From Bacilliculturomica massiliensis (GTDB taxonomy: Bacteria > Bacillota > Clostridia > Peptostreptococcales > Anaerovoracaceae), in NCBI RefSeq assembly GCF_900605495.1, contig NZ_LR027603.1:1365997-1429996 (forward strand): a stretch of 64,000 nucleotides of DNA, written 5' to 3'. The stretch's first letter is position 1. Every line of letters starts with the position of its first letter. The notes under the pieces were generated by a model, which searched no databases, had not been told where the DNA came from, and saw only the letters and a list, made by a program, of their open reading frames with translations. Below, in pieces: positions 8,155 to 16,473 of this stretch. A program made the position numbers and the translations under genes.

Positions 8155-9447
8155 CTACTCTGAGTCGGACTGACGTTCGTACGGCAGGCTGTTGCCGTAT
8201 TCCGTCACATCCTTCATCGTTTCCTCCGGCGTGGAGTTTCCGTTCATCATCTCCTGAAGGGCTTTCCAGAGATACTCATAGACCTGCGGCGCCCGCAGAG
8301 CCGGCTTCAGCGGTCTTACGATATCCTCGTTGCCCTCCAGAGCCTCTTTCAGCATGGGGAACGCATGATTCTCCTCGCTTCTGGATACGGGAGCCCCCTG
8401 GGTCACCTGATGCCACTGCCCATTGCCCACAGGGCCGGTCATATACTTGATCAGCTTCGCCGCCAGCTCTTTGTCCGGAGCGGCCGACATGACTACCATC
8501 TGGTCCAGTCCGCAGCGGGTAGATTCGATCTTGTTTTTCAGCTTGAGAGTGAAACCATACTCAAAATCGCTGTCCTTCCCCTCCAACAGCTGAGCGTTGG
8601 CCAGATTGACGCCGCCAAAACTCATGGCCGCTTTTCCTGTGATGAAATAATTGGCAAACATCTCGGAATTGGTCTGCGCCATACAGTCTTCCGGCAGCGC
8701 GTGGTCCGTGTTTTTCAGGTCATACAGGAAAGTGGCTGCTTCGACGGCAGGCTCCTGATCCATGATCACCCTGCCCTTTTCGTCGAAGAGATCTCCACCG
8801 GCCTGAAATACAAAACTGTACCAGTTCCAGTTCAGATCCTGGCTGAAAGACTGGCCCCAACCCTGCGCCAGTCCCCACTGATCGATCTTGCCATCGCCGT
8901 CTGTATCCGCTGTGGCCTTCTGCGCGATACGCCGCACATCCTCCCAGGTCTCCGGCGCAGACTCCCCGATGGAATCCAGAATATCCTGATTGTAGAAGAG
9001 CGCCACAGGGTTTCCGATGCTCAGGGGCAATCCATATACTCTGTCCCAGATCTTTCCCGCCTCCAGGTAGAGATAATCATCCCGGTCTTCCTGGGTCAGA
9101 TAATCTTCGATGGGCTCCACCAGACCGGCGTCTATGTAATCCGGAAACATTTCCACGTACAGATAGCCTACGTCAGGTCCGTTTCCCATCTGAATACCAG
9201 AAGCGTATTTCGCCTCATAGTCCTTCCATGAGATGAACTCAAAATTGACCTTTACGTTGTTTTCTTCCTCGAAAGGCTTCACGATCTCTCCCCAGACTTC
9301 TTTATCGTTGCCGTCAGGCGCTAAAGACGGCATCCATACCAGGATCTCCTGATCCTCCGCCGTCTGCTGACCTCCGTCCCCCGCGCAGGCCGCCGTCATG
9401 ATCATCATGAGCACGGCCAGAGACAGTGCAAGAATTCTTTTCCACAT
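8155..9447 (-). CDS. Extracellular solute-binding lipoprotein of the sugar-type ABC transporter
   Basis: 430 residues, type-1 solute-binding fold. A Lys/Arg-containing signal peptide with a hydrophobic core ends in the lipobox TAAC (Cys ~21), after which a Gly/Gln-rich linker leads into ILVWMPS. Conserved features include PDVGYLYVEMFPDYIDAGLVEP and an ADTDGDGKIDQWG stretch that resembles a small calcium loop. It captures the substrate outside the membrane for the two permeases downstream. The gene has its own promoter region with paired direct repeats upstream. The ligand is unknown; the neighbouring methyltransferases suggest a methylated or methoxylated, possibly glycosidic, compound (inference). 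Confidence 0.9.
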   Translation of the reverse strand: MWKRILALSLAVLMMIMTAACAGDGGQQTAEDQEILVWMPSLAPDGNDKEVWGEIVKPFEEENNVKVNFEFISWKDYEAKYASGIQMGNGPDVGYLYVEMFPDYIDAGLVEPIEDYLTQEDRDDYLYLEAGKIWDRVYGLPLSIGNPVALFYNQDILDSIGESAPETWEDVRRIAQKATADTDGDGKIDQWGLAQGWGQSFSQDLNWNWYSFVFQAGGDLFDEKGRVIMDQEPAVEAATFLYDLKNTDHALPEDCMAQTNSEMFANYFITGKAAMSFGGVNLANAQLLEGKDSDFEYGFTLKLKNKIESTRCGLDQMVVMSAAPDKELAAKLIKYMTGPVGNGQWHQVTQGAPVSRSEENHAFPMLKEALEGNEDIVRPLKPALRAPQVYEYLWKALQEMMNGNSTPEETMKDVTEYGNSLPYERQSDSE

Positions 9448-9497
9448 AATCTGCTCCTCCTATCGTACTGAAATGTTTACTCCGGTCCTCCACTCAT

Positions 9498-9525
9498 TCT
9501 ATAAAAAAAAGGACGGGATTACCAA
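9498..9525 (-). promoter_or_regulatory. Probable sigma-70-type promoter of the ABC operon
   Basis: Read on the minus strand: TTGGTA (-35, 9520-9525), a 16-base spacer that is mostly T, and TATAGA (-10, 9498-9503). It sits 50 bases before the binding-protein start codon. The -35 is a weak match, which fits activator dependence given the direct repeats immediately upstream. Confidence 0.45.
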
Positions 9526-9575
9526 TTGCGTTTTTCTATGGCATCCCGTTCCTTGATTGCGTTGCTCTATGAAAT
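9525..9575. repeat. Paired 20-base direct repeats upstream of the ABC operon
   Basis: Two imperfect direct repeats, 9525-9544 and 9556-9575, share ATTGCGTT at one end and TCTATG followed by AT at the other, with centres 31 bases apart (three helical turns). The proximal copy abuts the -35 hexamer. This arrangement is typical of class-II activator sites of AraC-type regulators. No such regulator gene is in the window. It is an operator candidate only. Confidence 0.5.
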
Positions 9576-9585
9576 TTTCAGCAGG

Positions 9586-11094
9586 CTAAAAGTTCAGACA
9601 CTGTACGAACAGATCCGAATAACCTTCCAGCTCCGACAGTTCAATGTACTTCATCTGTCCCGCCAGCCGCTCCGCGTTGCCCCGCTCCTCTGAGGAAAGA
9701 AGGCACATACGCGCGCCTGACTTGGAAGTATTGCCCACGTATTCGATGCGGTCCGTCCAGCATTCCGGCAGGATGCCGGAGCCGGTGAGACTTTCCGGCT
9801 TCAAATGAGCGCCAAACTGTCCTGCCACCAGCACCCGGTCCAGATCTTCTTCCCGGATCTGCGCTGCGGCAAGAAGCGTCTTGATGCCGGAGAGAATGGC
9901 CCCCTTGGCCAGCTGGATCTGACGCACATCCTGCTGCGTCAGGGCGATCCCCGCCGTACCGTCGATCTCCACGCCCCGTTTTTCATCAATTTCCTTCACC
10001 AGGGGTCCCAGCTTGATCCGTCCGCTTTTTCCGATGACGCCGATCCTTCTCAGTTCCGCCACCGCTGCCAAAATACCGCTGCCGCACATGCCCGCCGCAG
10101 GTTTTCCTCCGATAGTCTGATAGGTGAGACTCCCGTCCGCCTCAGCCTTCACGTCCTCGACGGCTCCTTCCGCCGCCCGCATGCCGCAGCTGATATTCAT
10201 GCCTTCCAGCGCCGGTCCTGCTGCGCAGGAACAGCAGAATAATTCCCCGTCCTTCTTCAGCACCAATTCTCCGTTGGTGCCGATGTCCAGAAACAAGAGA
10301 CTTCCGCTCCGCTCTTTCAGCCCGCATGCCAGAACTCCGGCCGTGATATCGCCGCCCACGAAGGCCGAGACCGCTGGAATACAGTATACCTCAGCCTCCG
10401 GCGCCGCAATGAGCGAAAGCTCCGACGCTGTTTTCCGCAGCGGTCCGGTAAAAGCCGGCGTATAAGGCGACCGCCCCATGGAACTGGCGTCTATTCCCGC
10501 AAAGAGATGTACCATTGTGGTATTGGCGCCGATCACGATGCGCCTGATGTCCTCCGCCTGTCTGCCTGTTTTTTGTAAAAGTCCCTCGGTGAGAGTGCGG
10601 ATATCGCTTCCGATCCGTTCCTGCATCATCGCTTGCGCTTTTCCGTGTTCGGAAGCGTAGTGGATGCGGGAGATCACGTCCTGCCCGAAAATTTTCTGAG
10701 AGTTGAGACAGGACAGTACGCCTAACTCCTCCCCTGTGTGCAGATCCACCAGCGCCGCCACCACTGTTGTGGTGCCGATGTCCACCGCCAGTCCGCAGAC
10801 GCCTTCCGGTTCCGGATCGAGACTGAACTCCCGGGAAAACCCTTCCGCTACGATATCTCCGGTCTCCGCCTTGGCCGGAAGCTCTACCTGCACATCCTGA
10901 CGCAGAATGTATTCGCAGGAAAGCACAGGTTCGCCGTCCGCTATCACGCCGCACTTTCCACAGATCCCTTTCCCGCCGCAGGGTCCCTCCATCAGCCCGT
11001 TGTCCGCCAGGACCCGATACAGACTTTCGCCCTCCTCCGCTTCCAGCACATACTCCCGCTCTCCGCCATCCACAAAAATTTTGACCATGTCCAC
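9586..11094 (-). CDS. Reductive activase of corrinoid proteins (ferredoxin + ASKHA, RamA/RACo type)
   Basis: 502 residues. The N-terminal ~75 residues form a plant-type 2Fe-2S ferredoxin with Cys39, Cys45, Cys48 and Cys60 in the CGGKGICGKC...C pattern. The rest is the DUF4445/ASKHA ATPase region: VDIGTTTVVAALVDL, GANTTMVHLF, FLDIGTNGEL and MCGSGIL. Such proteins use ATP to reduce inactive Co(II) corrinoid to Co(I). The corrinoid protein and a methyltransferase are encoded just upstream on the same strand, which fits exactly. The gap to the upstream gene is 59 bases. The protein appears complete. Confidence 0.9.
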   Translation of the reverse strand: MDMVKIFVDGGEREYVLEAEEGESLYRVLADNGLMEGPCGGKGICGKCGVIADGEPVLSCEYILRQDVQVELPAKAETGDIVAEGFSREFSLDPEPEGVCGLAVDIGTTTVVAALVDLHTGEELGVLSCLNSQKIFGQDVISRIHYASEHGKAQAMMQERIGSDIRTLTEGLLQKTGRQAEDIRRIVIGANTTMVHLFAGIDASSMGRSPYTPAFTGPLRKTASELSLIAAPEAEVYCIPAVSAFVGGDITAGVLACGLKERSGSLLFLDIGTNGELVLKKDGELFCCSCAAGPALEGMNISCGMRAAEGAVEDVKAEADGSLTYQTIGGKPAAGMCGSGILAAVAELRRIGVIGKSGRIKLGPLVKEIDEKRGVEIDGTAGIALTQQDVRQIQLAKGAILSGIKTLLAAAQIREEDLDRVLVAGQFGAHLKPESLTGSGILPECWTDRIEYVGNTSKSGARMCLLSSEERGNAERLAGQMKYIELSELEGYSDLFVQCLNF

Positions 11095-11153
11095 ATCCTT
11101 TCTCCCGCCGCTTCCGGCTGTTGGGTCCCTGCTTTAATTTCTTTCCATCCTCT

Positions 11154-12212
11154 TTACGCCTGACCGGAGTCCACCCGCCCGGCCGCAGCTACCAGTGCCT
11201 GTATGTTTGCCAGCGGCGTAGAGACCGGCAGACCGCATGCCGGCGCCAGCAGGTCCACGCCTTTGCTCAGAGCATTCTCCGCCAGCGTGCCGACCTTGTC
11301 CGCGCTCATGGTCCCGATGGCGTGAGTGTTCACATTGCCCATCACCGCTTTGCCCTCCAGAAACGGCTTGATCTCGGATATATTAACGATGGAATCAAAG
11401 CTGAACACATGGCAGTGGAGTCCTGCCAGCTGCCGGTAGACCGATCTCAGATCGCCGCAGATGTGTACGATCTTCACCGGGACCTCCAGAGCGTCCAGCA
11501 CACGGTTCACGTATTTTACGGAGTAAGCCTCAAAGAACCTGGGTCCCAGGATCTCCCCCGTTCCGCTGGGCTCCGAGATGCACACAGCGTCCGCTCCCGC
11601 CCGAATCTGCTCTCTGCCGAAGGCGATGAGGTTTTCCGCCACAAAATCCATCAGTCTTTCCGCTTTTTCCGGTTCCTTGCGAAAAGTCCGGAGCAGCACC
11701 CCCATGTCCGTCACCGTCCCTGCCAGGCTCACGGGACCGCAGAGATTACCGATGATCGGGACTCCGCTGCTCTCCTGTTCCTTTTTCAGCAGCCGGATCG
11801 CCGCCAGCACCGCCGCCGGTCTGCCCGCGCTCAGATCCATGGGCTTCAGCTTCTCCAGTTCTCCAGGCCCCCGGATCGGAGACTCCGTCACGTGGGGCTC
11901 CGCCAGGGAATTCCCCATATTCACCTGAGCCCCCATGGCTTCCGCCTCCACGGTCATGCAGAACGGCACGCCGTAATTCTCAAATCCTCCCGCCCGATTC
12001 AGCGCTACAGCCAATCCCGCCATCTTTTCCGGATCGCTGTGGGCCTCGGGCCAGAAACACCCCGACAGTTCCATACTTTCCTTAGAGATCATATTCATCA
12101 TGCCGCCGGGACAGATACAGGGCGGCCTGTCCGTTCCGGTTCTGTGCGCGGCAGAATACAGCCGTTCTTTCTGGCTGGACCGGCCCTGGGCGCAAGAGTT
12201 TTTTTCTTCCAT
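11154..12212 (-). CDS. UroD-type methylcobamide methyltransferase, partner of the corrinoid protein
   Basis: 352 residues, UroD fold with zinc ligands His250-x-Cys252 (VHICGD) and Cys326 (APACGL). An N-terminal CICPGGMMNM segment and GNLCGPVSLAG are typical of MtaA/MtbA-like proteins. Its start lies three bases after the corrinoid-protein stop, indicating translational coupling. It could be the methyltransferase that delivers the methyl group to, or takes it from, the corrinoid protein. No MtaB-, MttB- or MtmB-type enzyme is present in the window, so one of the two UroD-type proteins may act on the primary methyl donor. Direction and substrate remain open. Confidence 0.82.
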   Translation of the reverse strand: MEEKNSCAQGRSSQKERLYSAAHRTGTDRPPCICPGGMMNMISKESMELSGCFWPEAHSDPEKMAGLAVALNRAGGFENYGVPFCMTVEAEAMGAQVNMGNSLAEPHVTESPIRGPGELEKLKPMDLSAGRPAAVLAAIRLLKKEQESSGVPIIGNLCGPVSLAGTVTDMGVLLRTFRKEPEKAERLMDFVAENLIAFGREQIRAGADAVCISEPSGTGEILGPRFFEAYSVKYVNRVLDALEVPVKIVHICGDLRSVYRQLAGLHCHVFSFDSIVNISEIKPFLEGKAVMGNVNTHAIGTMSADKVGTLAENALSKGVDLLAPACGLPVSTPLANIQALVAAAGRVDSGQA

Positions 12213-12215
12213 ATA

Positions 12216-12863
12216 TTATGCCTCCATCAGGCGGTCGATCAGTTTTACCGCCTCCACTGCATTTTCCGAGTAACCGTCCGCGCCGATCTTTTCTGCAAAG
12301 AGCTGCGACACAGGTGCTCCTCCCACCACCACCTTTACCTGATCTCTGATGCCTTCCGCATCCAGCATTCGTATGATCTTTTCCATATTCCCCATGGTGG
12401 TGGACATCAGCGTGGACAGCGCCAGCACTGACGCGCCCGTTTCCTTCGCCTTCTCCACAAAGGACTTGGGAGGCACGTCGCGCCCCAGATCCACCATCTC
12501 GTAGCCTGCCGCCTCCAGCATGATCTTAACAATATTTTTGCCAATATCGTGAGTATCGCCCTCCACAACGCCGATCACTACCTGGCGTTTTTTTTCTCCC
12601 TCCGATCTGGGCAGATGGGGCCGAAGCACATCGAGTCCGTTGTACATGGCGTCGGAGCAGATCAGAAGCTCCGGGATAAAATACTCCTCCCTTTCATACA
12701 GCTCCGCCGCCTGATTCATTCCTACCACCAGGCCGGACAAAATCCCCTCCTGGGCCGGATAACCTTCCTCTATATATTCTTCCGCAATACCAGCGGCTTC
12801 TTCATCTTCCATATTGAGAACACAATCCGCAAGCTGCGTGAGCAGCGTTTCTTTTTCCTTCAT
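12216..12863 (-). CDS. Methyltransferase corrinoid protein (MtaC/MtbC/MttC-like)
   Basis: 215 residues, two domains. A helical cap (residues ~1-88) is followed by a B12-binding Rossmann domain with GDTHDIGKN, where His105 is the expected lower cobalt ligand (DxHxxG motif), then LSTLMSTTMGNM and a VVVGGAPVS glycine turn. It carries the methyl group on cobalt between two methyltransferases. It is first in a three-gene unit with the UroD-type methyltransferase and the reductive activase. The ATG is preceded by ACGGAGGA, and a stem-loop lies directly upstream of that site. Confidence 0.92.
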   Translation of the reverse strand: MKEKETLLTQLADCVLNMEDEEAAGIAEEYIEEGYPAQEGILSGLVVGMNQAAELYEREEYFIPELLICSDAMYNGLDVLRPHLPRSEGEKKRQVVIGVVEGDTHDIGKNIVKIMLEAAGYEMVDLGRDVPPKSFVEKAKETGASVLALSTLMSTTMGNMEKIIRMLDAEGIRDQVKVVVGGAPVSQLFAEKIGADGYSENAVEAVKLIDRLMEA

Positions 12864-12886
12864 CTTTATCCTCCGTCAATCTCCCT

Positions 12887-12909
12887 GAGGCGCCGTAAAA
12901 GGACGCCTC
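12887..12909 (-). promoter_or_regulatory. Leader stem-loop before the corrinoid operon
   Basis: GAGGCG (12887-12892) and CGCCTC (12904-12909) form a 6-bp stem with an 11-base loop, about 10 bases upstream of the ACGGAGGA ribosome site of the corrinoid-protein gene. It could modulate translation or be a leftover of a larger leader structure. I could not find cobalamin-riboswitch core sequences. The remainder of the 329-base gap (12910-13140) holds no convincing gene. Confidence 0.4.
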
Positions 12910-13140
12910 AAAAACAATAGTACCCAAAAGATTTCGTCTATAAACGCCCCGCCGCCGAAACGCGCGGCATCTGACCGCGTTGTCGCCGTCCCCGGCGGTT
13001 TCATTCGTATATGTCATCCCTGCACTTTCTGATGTCGGTACCGTCTCTGATCCCTACCCTTCCAGCGTTTTTATTTTAACACCAATCGGCTCCGATGCCT
13101 ACATAATTCCGTCCGGATCCACCGTTCGGATCTGCGCCAT

Positions 13141-13177
13141 AAAAAAACCGGTCATGGGAATGACCGGCATTTTTTTA
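13141..13177. terminator. Bidirectional intrinsic terminator after the ABC-F gene
   Basis: A7-CCGGTCAT-GGGA-ATGACCGG-CAT7: an 8-bp perfect stem flanked by an A-run and a T-run, so it works on either strand. It lies 16 bases beyond the ABC-F stop codon. Confidence 0.9.
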
Positions 13178-13192
13178 TTCCGTTCGATCTGA

Positions 13193-14800
13193 TTATTTAT
13201 TGGCCAGCGCCCGGGCCCGCTGCTCGTCCAGATATTCGTCATAGGTGCAGAGTCTGTCGATCATGCCCTCCGGCGCGAACTCGATGATGCGGTTGGCGAT
13301 GGTCTGGATAAACTCATGGTCGTGGGATGCAAACAGCAGATTTCCCTTAAAATCGATCAGTCCGTTGTTCACCGCCGTGATGGACTCCAGGTCCAGATGA
13401 TTGGTGGGCTGATCCAGAACCAGCACATTGGAGCCGTACAGCATCATGCGCGACAGCATGCAGCGCACCTTCTCGCCTCCGGAGAGTACCTTAACAGGCT
13501 TGAATACGTCGTCGCCCGAGAACAGCATACGGCCCAGAAAGCCCCTCATAAAGGTCTCTGTTGTCTCCGTGGTGAACTGTCCCAGCCACTGCACCAGATT
13601 CAGATCGCAGCCGTTGAAGAACGCCGAGTTGTCCATGGGAAAATAGGAAGTCGTGATGGTCGTTCCCCACTTGTAGCTGCCTGCGTCCGGCTCGATCTCT
13701 CCCATGAGTATACGGAACAGTGTAGTGTTCGCGATCTCATTCTCCCCCACAAACGCGATCTTATCGCCTTTGTTCACGCGGAAGGAAACATTATCCAGGA
13801 TCTTTACCCCGTCGATGGACTTGCTGATCCCTTCCACGGTGAGTATCTCCTTGCCCGCCTCCCTGTCCATGTTAAAGCCCACAAAAGGATATCTCCGGGA
13901 AGAAGAAGGCAGCTCTTCCACGGTCAGCTTGTCGATAAGCTTTTTTCTCGCCGTAGCCTGCTTGGATTTGGATTTATTGGCGGAGAACCGCTGAATAAAA
14001 CTCTGCAGTTCCTTGATCTTATCCTCATTCTTTTTGTTCTGATCCCGCACCATCTTCTGGATCATCTGACTGGATTCATACCAGAACTCGTAGTTTCCGA
14101 CGTACATTTTGATCTTTCCGTAGTCCACATCCACGATACTGGTACAGACCGTATTCAGGAAATGTCTGTCGTGAGATACCACGATCACCGTTCCCTCGTA
14201 CTCCATCAGGAAGTCCTCCAGCCAGTCGATGGCCTGGATATCCAGGCCGTTGGTGGGCTCGTCCAGCAAAATGATATCCGGTTTGCCAAACAGCGCCTGG
14301 GCCAGCAGTACCTTGACCTTTTCCTTCTCCATCAGGCCTTCCATCTGGCTGTACAGGATGTCTCCGGAAAGTCCCAGACCCTGGATCAGACGGCTGGCGT
14401 CAGATTCCGCCTCCCAGCCGTTCATCTCAGCGAATTCACCCTCCAGCTCGGAAGCCTTGATCCCGTCCTCGTCGGTAAAATCTTCCTTCGCGTAGAGAGC
14501 GTCCTTCTCCTTCATAATATCGTACAGTCTCTGATTTCCCATGATGACCGTGTCCAGCACTGTGTACGCGTCATAGGCAAAGTGATCCTGCTTCAGCACG
14601 GACATGCGCATGGCCGGCGGCACGGAAATACTTCCCGTACTGGGTTCCAGGTCTCCTGACAGGATGCGCAGGAACGTTGATTTTCCCGCTCCGTTGGCCC
14701 CGATAATGCCGTAGCAGTTTCCCGCCGTGAACTTCAGGTCCACATCCTTAAAGAGCGGAGTCCCGCTGAAGTTAAGGCTCACATTTGTAACAGTTATCAT
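13193..14800 (-). CDS. ABC-F ribosome-associated ATPase, YkpA/YbiT-like, with one degenerate ATP site
   Basis: 535 residues from the ATG at 14800, preceded by GGGAGGAAG. No membrane domain; two ATPase domains joined by a charged Lys-rich P-site tRNA-interaction linker (~245-300). NBD1 has an intact Walker A (34-41, GANGAGKS) and Walker B Glu181 (LLDEPTN), but its signature is replaced by GLMEKEK (~155-161). NBD2 has an intact signature LSGGEK (439-444), but its Walker A reads GENEIANTT (352-360, no Lys) and its Walker B is LDQPTN (Gln464). ABC-F proteins act on translating ribosomes. It is a single-gene unit with its own terminator; resistance versus housekeeping function is unresolved. Confidence 0.9.
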   Translation of the reverse strand: MITVTNVSLNFSGTPLFKDVDLKFTAGNCYGIIGANGAGKSTFLRILSGDLEPSTGSISVPPAMRMSVLKQDHFAYDAYTVLDTVIMGNQRLYDIMKEKDALYAKEDFTDEDGIKASELEGEFAEMNGWEAESDASRLIQGLGLSGDILYSQMEGLMEKEKVKVLLAQALFGKPDIILLDEPTNGLDIQAIDWLEDFLMEYEGTVIVVSHDRHFLNTVCTSIVDVDYGKIKMYVGNYEFWYESSQMIQKMVRDQNKKNEDKIKELQSFIQRFSANKSKSKQATARKKLIDKLTVEELPSSSRRYPFVGFNMDREAGKEILTVEGISKSIDGVKILDNVSFRVNKGDKIAFVGENEIANTTLFRILMGEIEPDAGSYKWGTTITTSYFPMDNSAFFNGCDLNLVQWLGQFTTETTETFMRGFLGRMLFSGDDVFKPVKVLSGGEKVRCMLSRMMLYGSNVLVLDQPTNHLDLESITAVNNGLIDFKGNLLFASHDHEFIQTIANRIIEFAPEGMIDRLCTYDEYLDEQRARALANK

Positions 14801-15093
14801 TCTTTTTCTTCCTCCCAATCTCCGGCTGTCCGGCCGCCTGCCGGAAGCGTTTCGTCTTTCTATATTTTTAAAACCGGCAGAACCGGCCGTATTCCGACCC
14901 TGTGTGCATTCGGTCCCTCAGCCGCCGCGGACTCCGCTGCAGGACAAAAGCATATCTCTTATAATACCATAGGTATCATAGGTGACGCAAGTTCAACCGT
15001 TGTCTTTCCTGTTAAAATCAGCCTTCTTCTTTTTCTCCACATATCAATGAGTCTCCTTTAGTCGCCGGCTTTGCCATATTTCCCACATACAGA
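14801..15093. other. Gene-free interval upstream of the ABC-F gene
   Basis: About 290 bases without a supported gene. It should hold the ABC-F promoter: an AT-rich patch reading CTTATAATACCATAGG (14956-14971) contains a TATAAT on the plus strand and, in reverse, TATGGTATTATAAG with a TATTAT hexamer. No clear -35 partner was identified, and no riboswitch or attenuator was recognised. Confidence 0.35.
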
Positions 15094-15135
15094 ACGGAGA
15101 AAGAGCCGGCCTTCAAAGGCCGGCTCTTTCTCCGT
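15094..15135. terminator. Long perfect hairpin after the cyclodeaminase-family gene
   Basis: An 18-base arm (15094-15111, begins ACGGAGAAAGAG) pairs perfectly with 15118-15135 around a TTCAAA loop. It lies 33 bases downstream of the 15169-16188 stop codon. No long T-run follows on the minus strand, so it may stabilise the 3' end as much as terminate. Confidence 0.7.
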
Positions 15136-15168
15136 CACGTTTTATCACTAAAATCAGTTGTAAGCAGT

Positions 15169-16188
15169 CTATACCCAGAGAGGATCGTCCCACAGCGTCA
15201 GCTTCGTGCCCAGCCCCTTCTCTCTGGCGCTGAGATACATCTTGTAGGCGATGGCCACGTCCACGGAACCCATGCCCGCCGTTCCGCAGAAGACAAATTC
15301 ATCGTCGTTTTCTCTCCCCTTGCGCTGACCAGTAGCCAGCTCCTGGACCTGAATGATCTGTTCTCTAGTAAGCTTTCCGCTTTCACGCAGACCTTTCAGC
15401 AGGTGGCCGTCCAGATGGGTCATCTGTTCCCAGCTGTCCAAAACGATCTTGTCGGCTGTCAGGAGAACCTCCTCCTCAAAAGCGTGAGCCTCCATCTGAA
15501 TGACTGTAGCGTTTTTCAAAAGCCACGCCTTGGGAATGAAATCCTTTCTGGAAGTCGTCTCTGTGACGACTACGTCGGCGTCCTCTATGGCTTTCTTCGC
15601 GTCGCTGCAGGGCGTCACATTATATTTTCCCTCGAATTCCTTTGCAAGGTCTTCCGCCTTCTTGATGTCCAGATCCACGATGCGGATCTCTTCCAGACTG
15701 GGCACCGACTCCGCAATGGCCATGATCATGGTCCTGCCGATAACGCCCGCTCCGATCAGCGCTGCAACTCTGGAATTTTTTCTTGCGTTGTATTTAGCGC
15801 ACACCCCTGCCGCTGCCGATGTTCTCATGGCTGTAGTGATGGTCCCGTCCAGGATCGCTTTCGGATACATGGTCTTCGGATCGCTCAGGATCACTACGTC
15901 GATCCCGTAGGGCATCCCGGGCTGCGTTGCGTTATAGACTGATTCAGCCGCCCACTTAAAGCCCGCGATATCGTATTCGCCGCCCACATAGGAAGGCATA
16001 GACATACCATAGGAGGTCCAGTTTTCACTGTCCGGCATACCCATGAAGATCTTCGTGGGCTGGAGGACCTTGCCCTCGCCCAGCATTTTAAAAGTATATT
16101 CCGTAACCTCCAGAATATTTTTCATATCCAGAAGCCCTGCTGCAATCACATCTTCCTGTTTCAGAAATAAAATCTCCGGTTTTATCAT
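15169..16188 (-). CDS. Ornithine cyclodeaminase / mu-crystallin family enzyme
   Basis: 339 residues, NAD(P)-dependent. The N-terminal region is followed by an AMRTSAAAGVCAKY segment matching the family RT-x-A-x(3) substrate motif, and by a Rossmann GAGVIGR (~residues 145-151) with an acidic strand end (IVDLD). Family members catalyse ornithine cyclodeamination, imine reduction or opine-like reactions. The divergent neighbours are two DMT transporters. A second, distant family member lies at 30833-31792. The substrate here is unknown: the sequence is long and unlike typical ornithine cyclodeaminase, so proline formation should not be assumed. The ATG at 16188 has GGAGG close upstream. Confidence 0.85.
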   Translation of the reverse strand: MIKPEILFLKQEDVIAAGLLDMKNILEVTEYTFKMLGEGKVLQPTKIFMGMPDSENWTSYGMSMPSYVGGEYDIAGFKWAAESVYNATQPGMPYGIDVVILSDPKTMYPKAILDGTITTAMRTSAAAGVCAKYNARKNSRVAALIGAGVIGRTMIMAIAESVPSLEEIRIVDLDIKKAEDLAKEFEGKYNVTPCSDAKKAIEDADVVVTETTSRKDFIPKAWLLKNATVIQMEAHAFEEEVLLTADKIVLDSWEQMTHLDGHLLKGLRESGKLTREQIIQVQELATGQRKGRENDDEFVFCGTAGMGSVDVAIAYKMYLSAREKGLGTKLTLWDDPLWV

Positions 16189-16317
16189 ATTATTTCCTCC
16201 TTATTGATCGCTTCTCCTGAGATCGGATCGCCCTTTTGCGCCATGGGCACAGCTTCCCCCGCGTCCCGCTGTGTTCCCGGCCTGTTGGGACGAACCGGAC
16301 CTCTCTTGTTTTTCTTT

Positions 16318-16345
16318 ATCATAGCATTATTTTATAATTTGTCAA
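16318..16345 (-). promoter_or_regulatory. Promoter of the cyclodeaminase-family gene
   Basis: On the minus strand TTGACA (16340-16345) is separated by 16 bases from TATGAT (16318-16323). The start codon is 130 bases downstream. The -35 lies in a 12-base word (ATTGACAAATTA) also present at the YjiH-type promoter at 19614-19625, hinting at shared control. Confidence 0.65.
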
Positions 16346-16473
16346 TCGCAAAATCTAAAATAACTGAAAATTTATTTAATAATAATTTTATGAAACATAA
16401 ATCAACAAATAGTTATTGAATTTTTCTCCCCTGTGTGTTACAACTTGGCTTAAGGAGTTAAGGAGGTTTTTAC

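Noticed and set aside
12980-13192. 70-codon plus-strand frame in the corrinoid leader interval
   Set aside because: No ribosome site, runs through the terminator at 13141-13177, and shows no recognisable motif.
12864-13192. Cobalamin riboswitch
   Set aside because: The conserved B12-box and core could not be found by eye; only a short stem near the ribosome site is visible.
16340-16355. Second copy of the TCGCAAAA half-site at the cyclodeaminase-family promoter
   Set aside because: Only an AATCGCAAAAT match without the opposite arm, next to a sigma-70-type promoter; probably coincidence.
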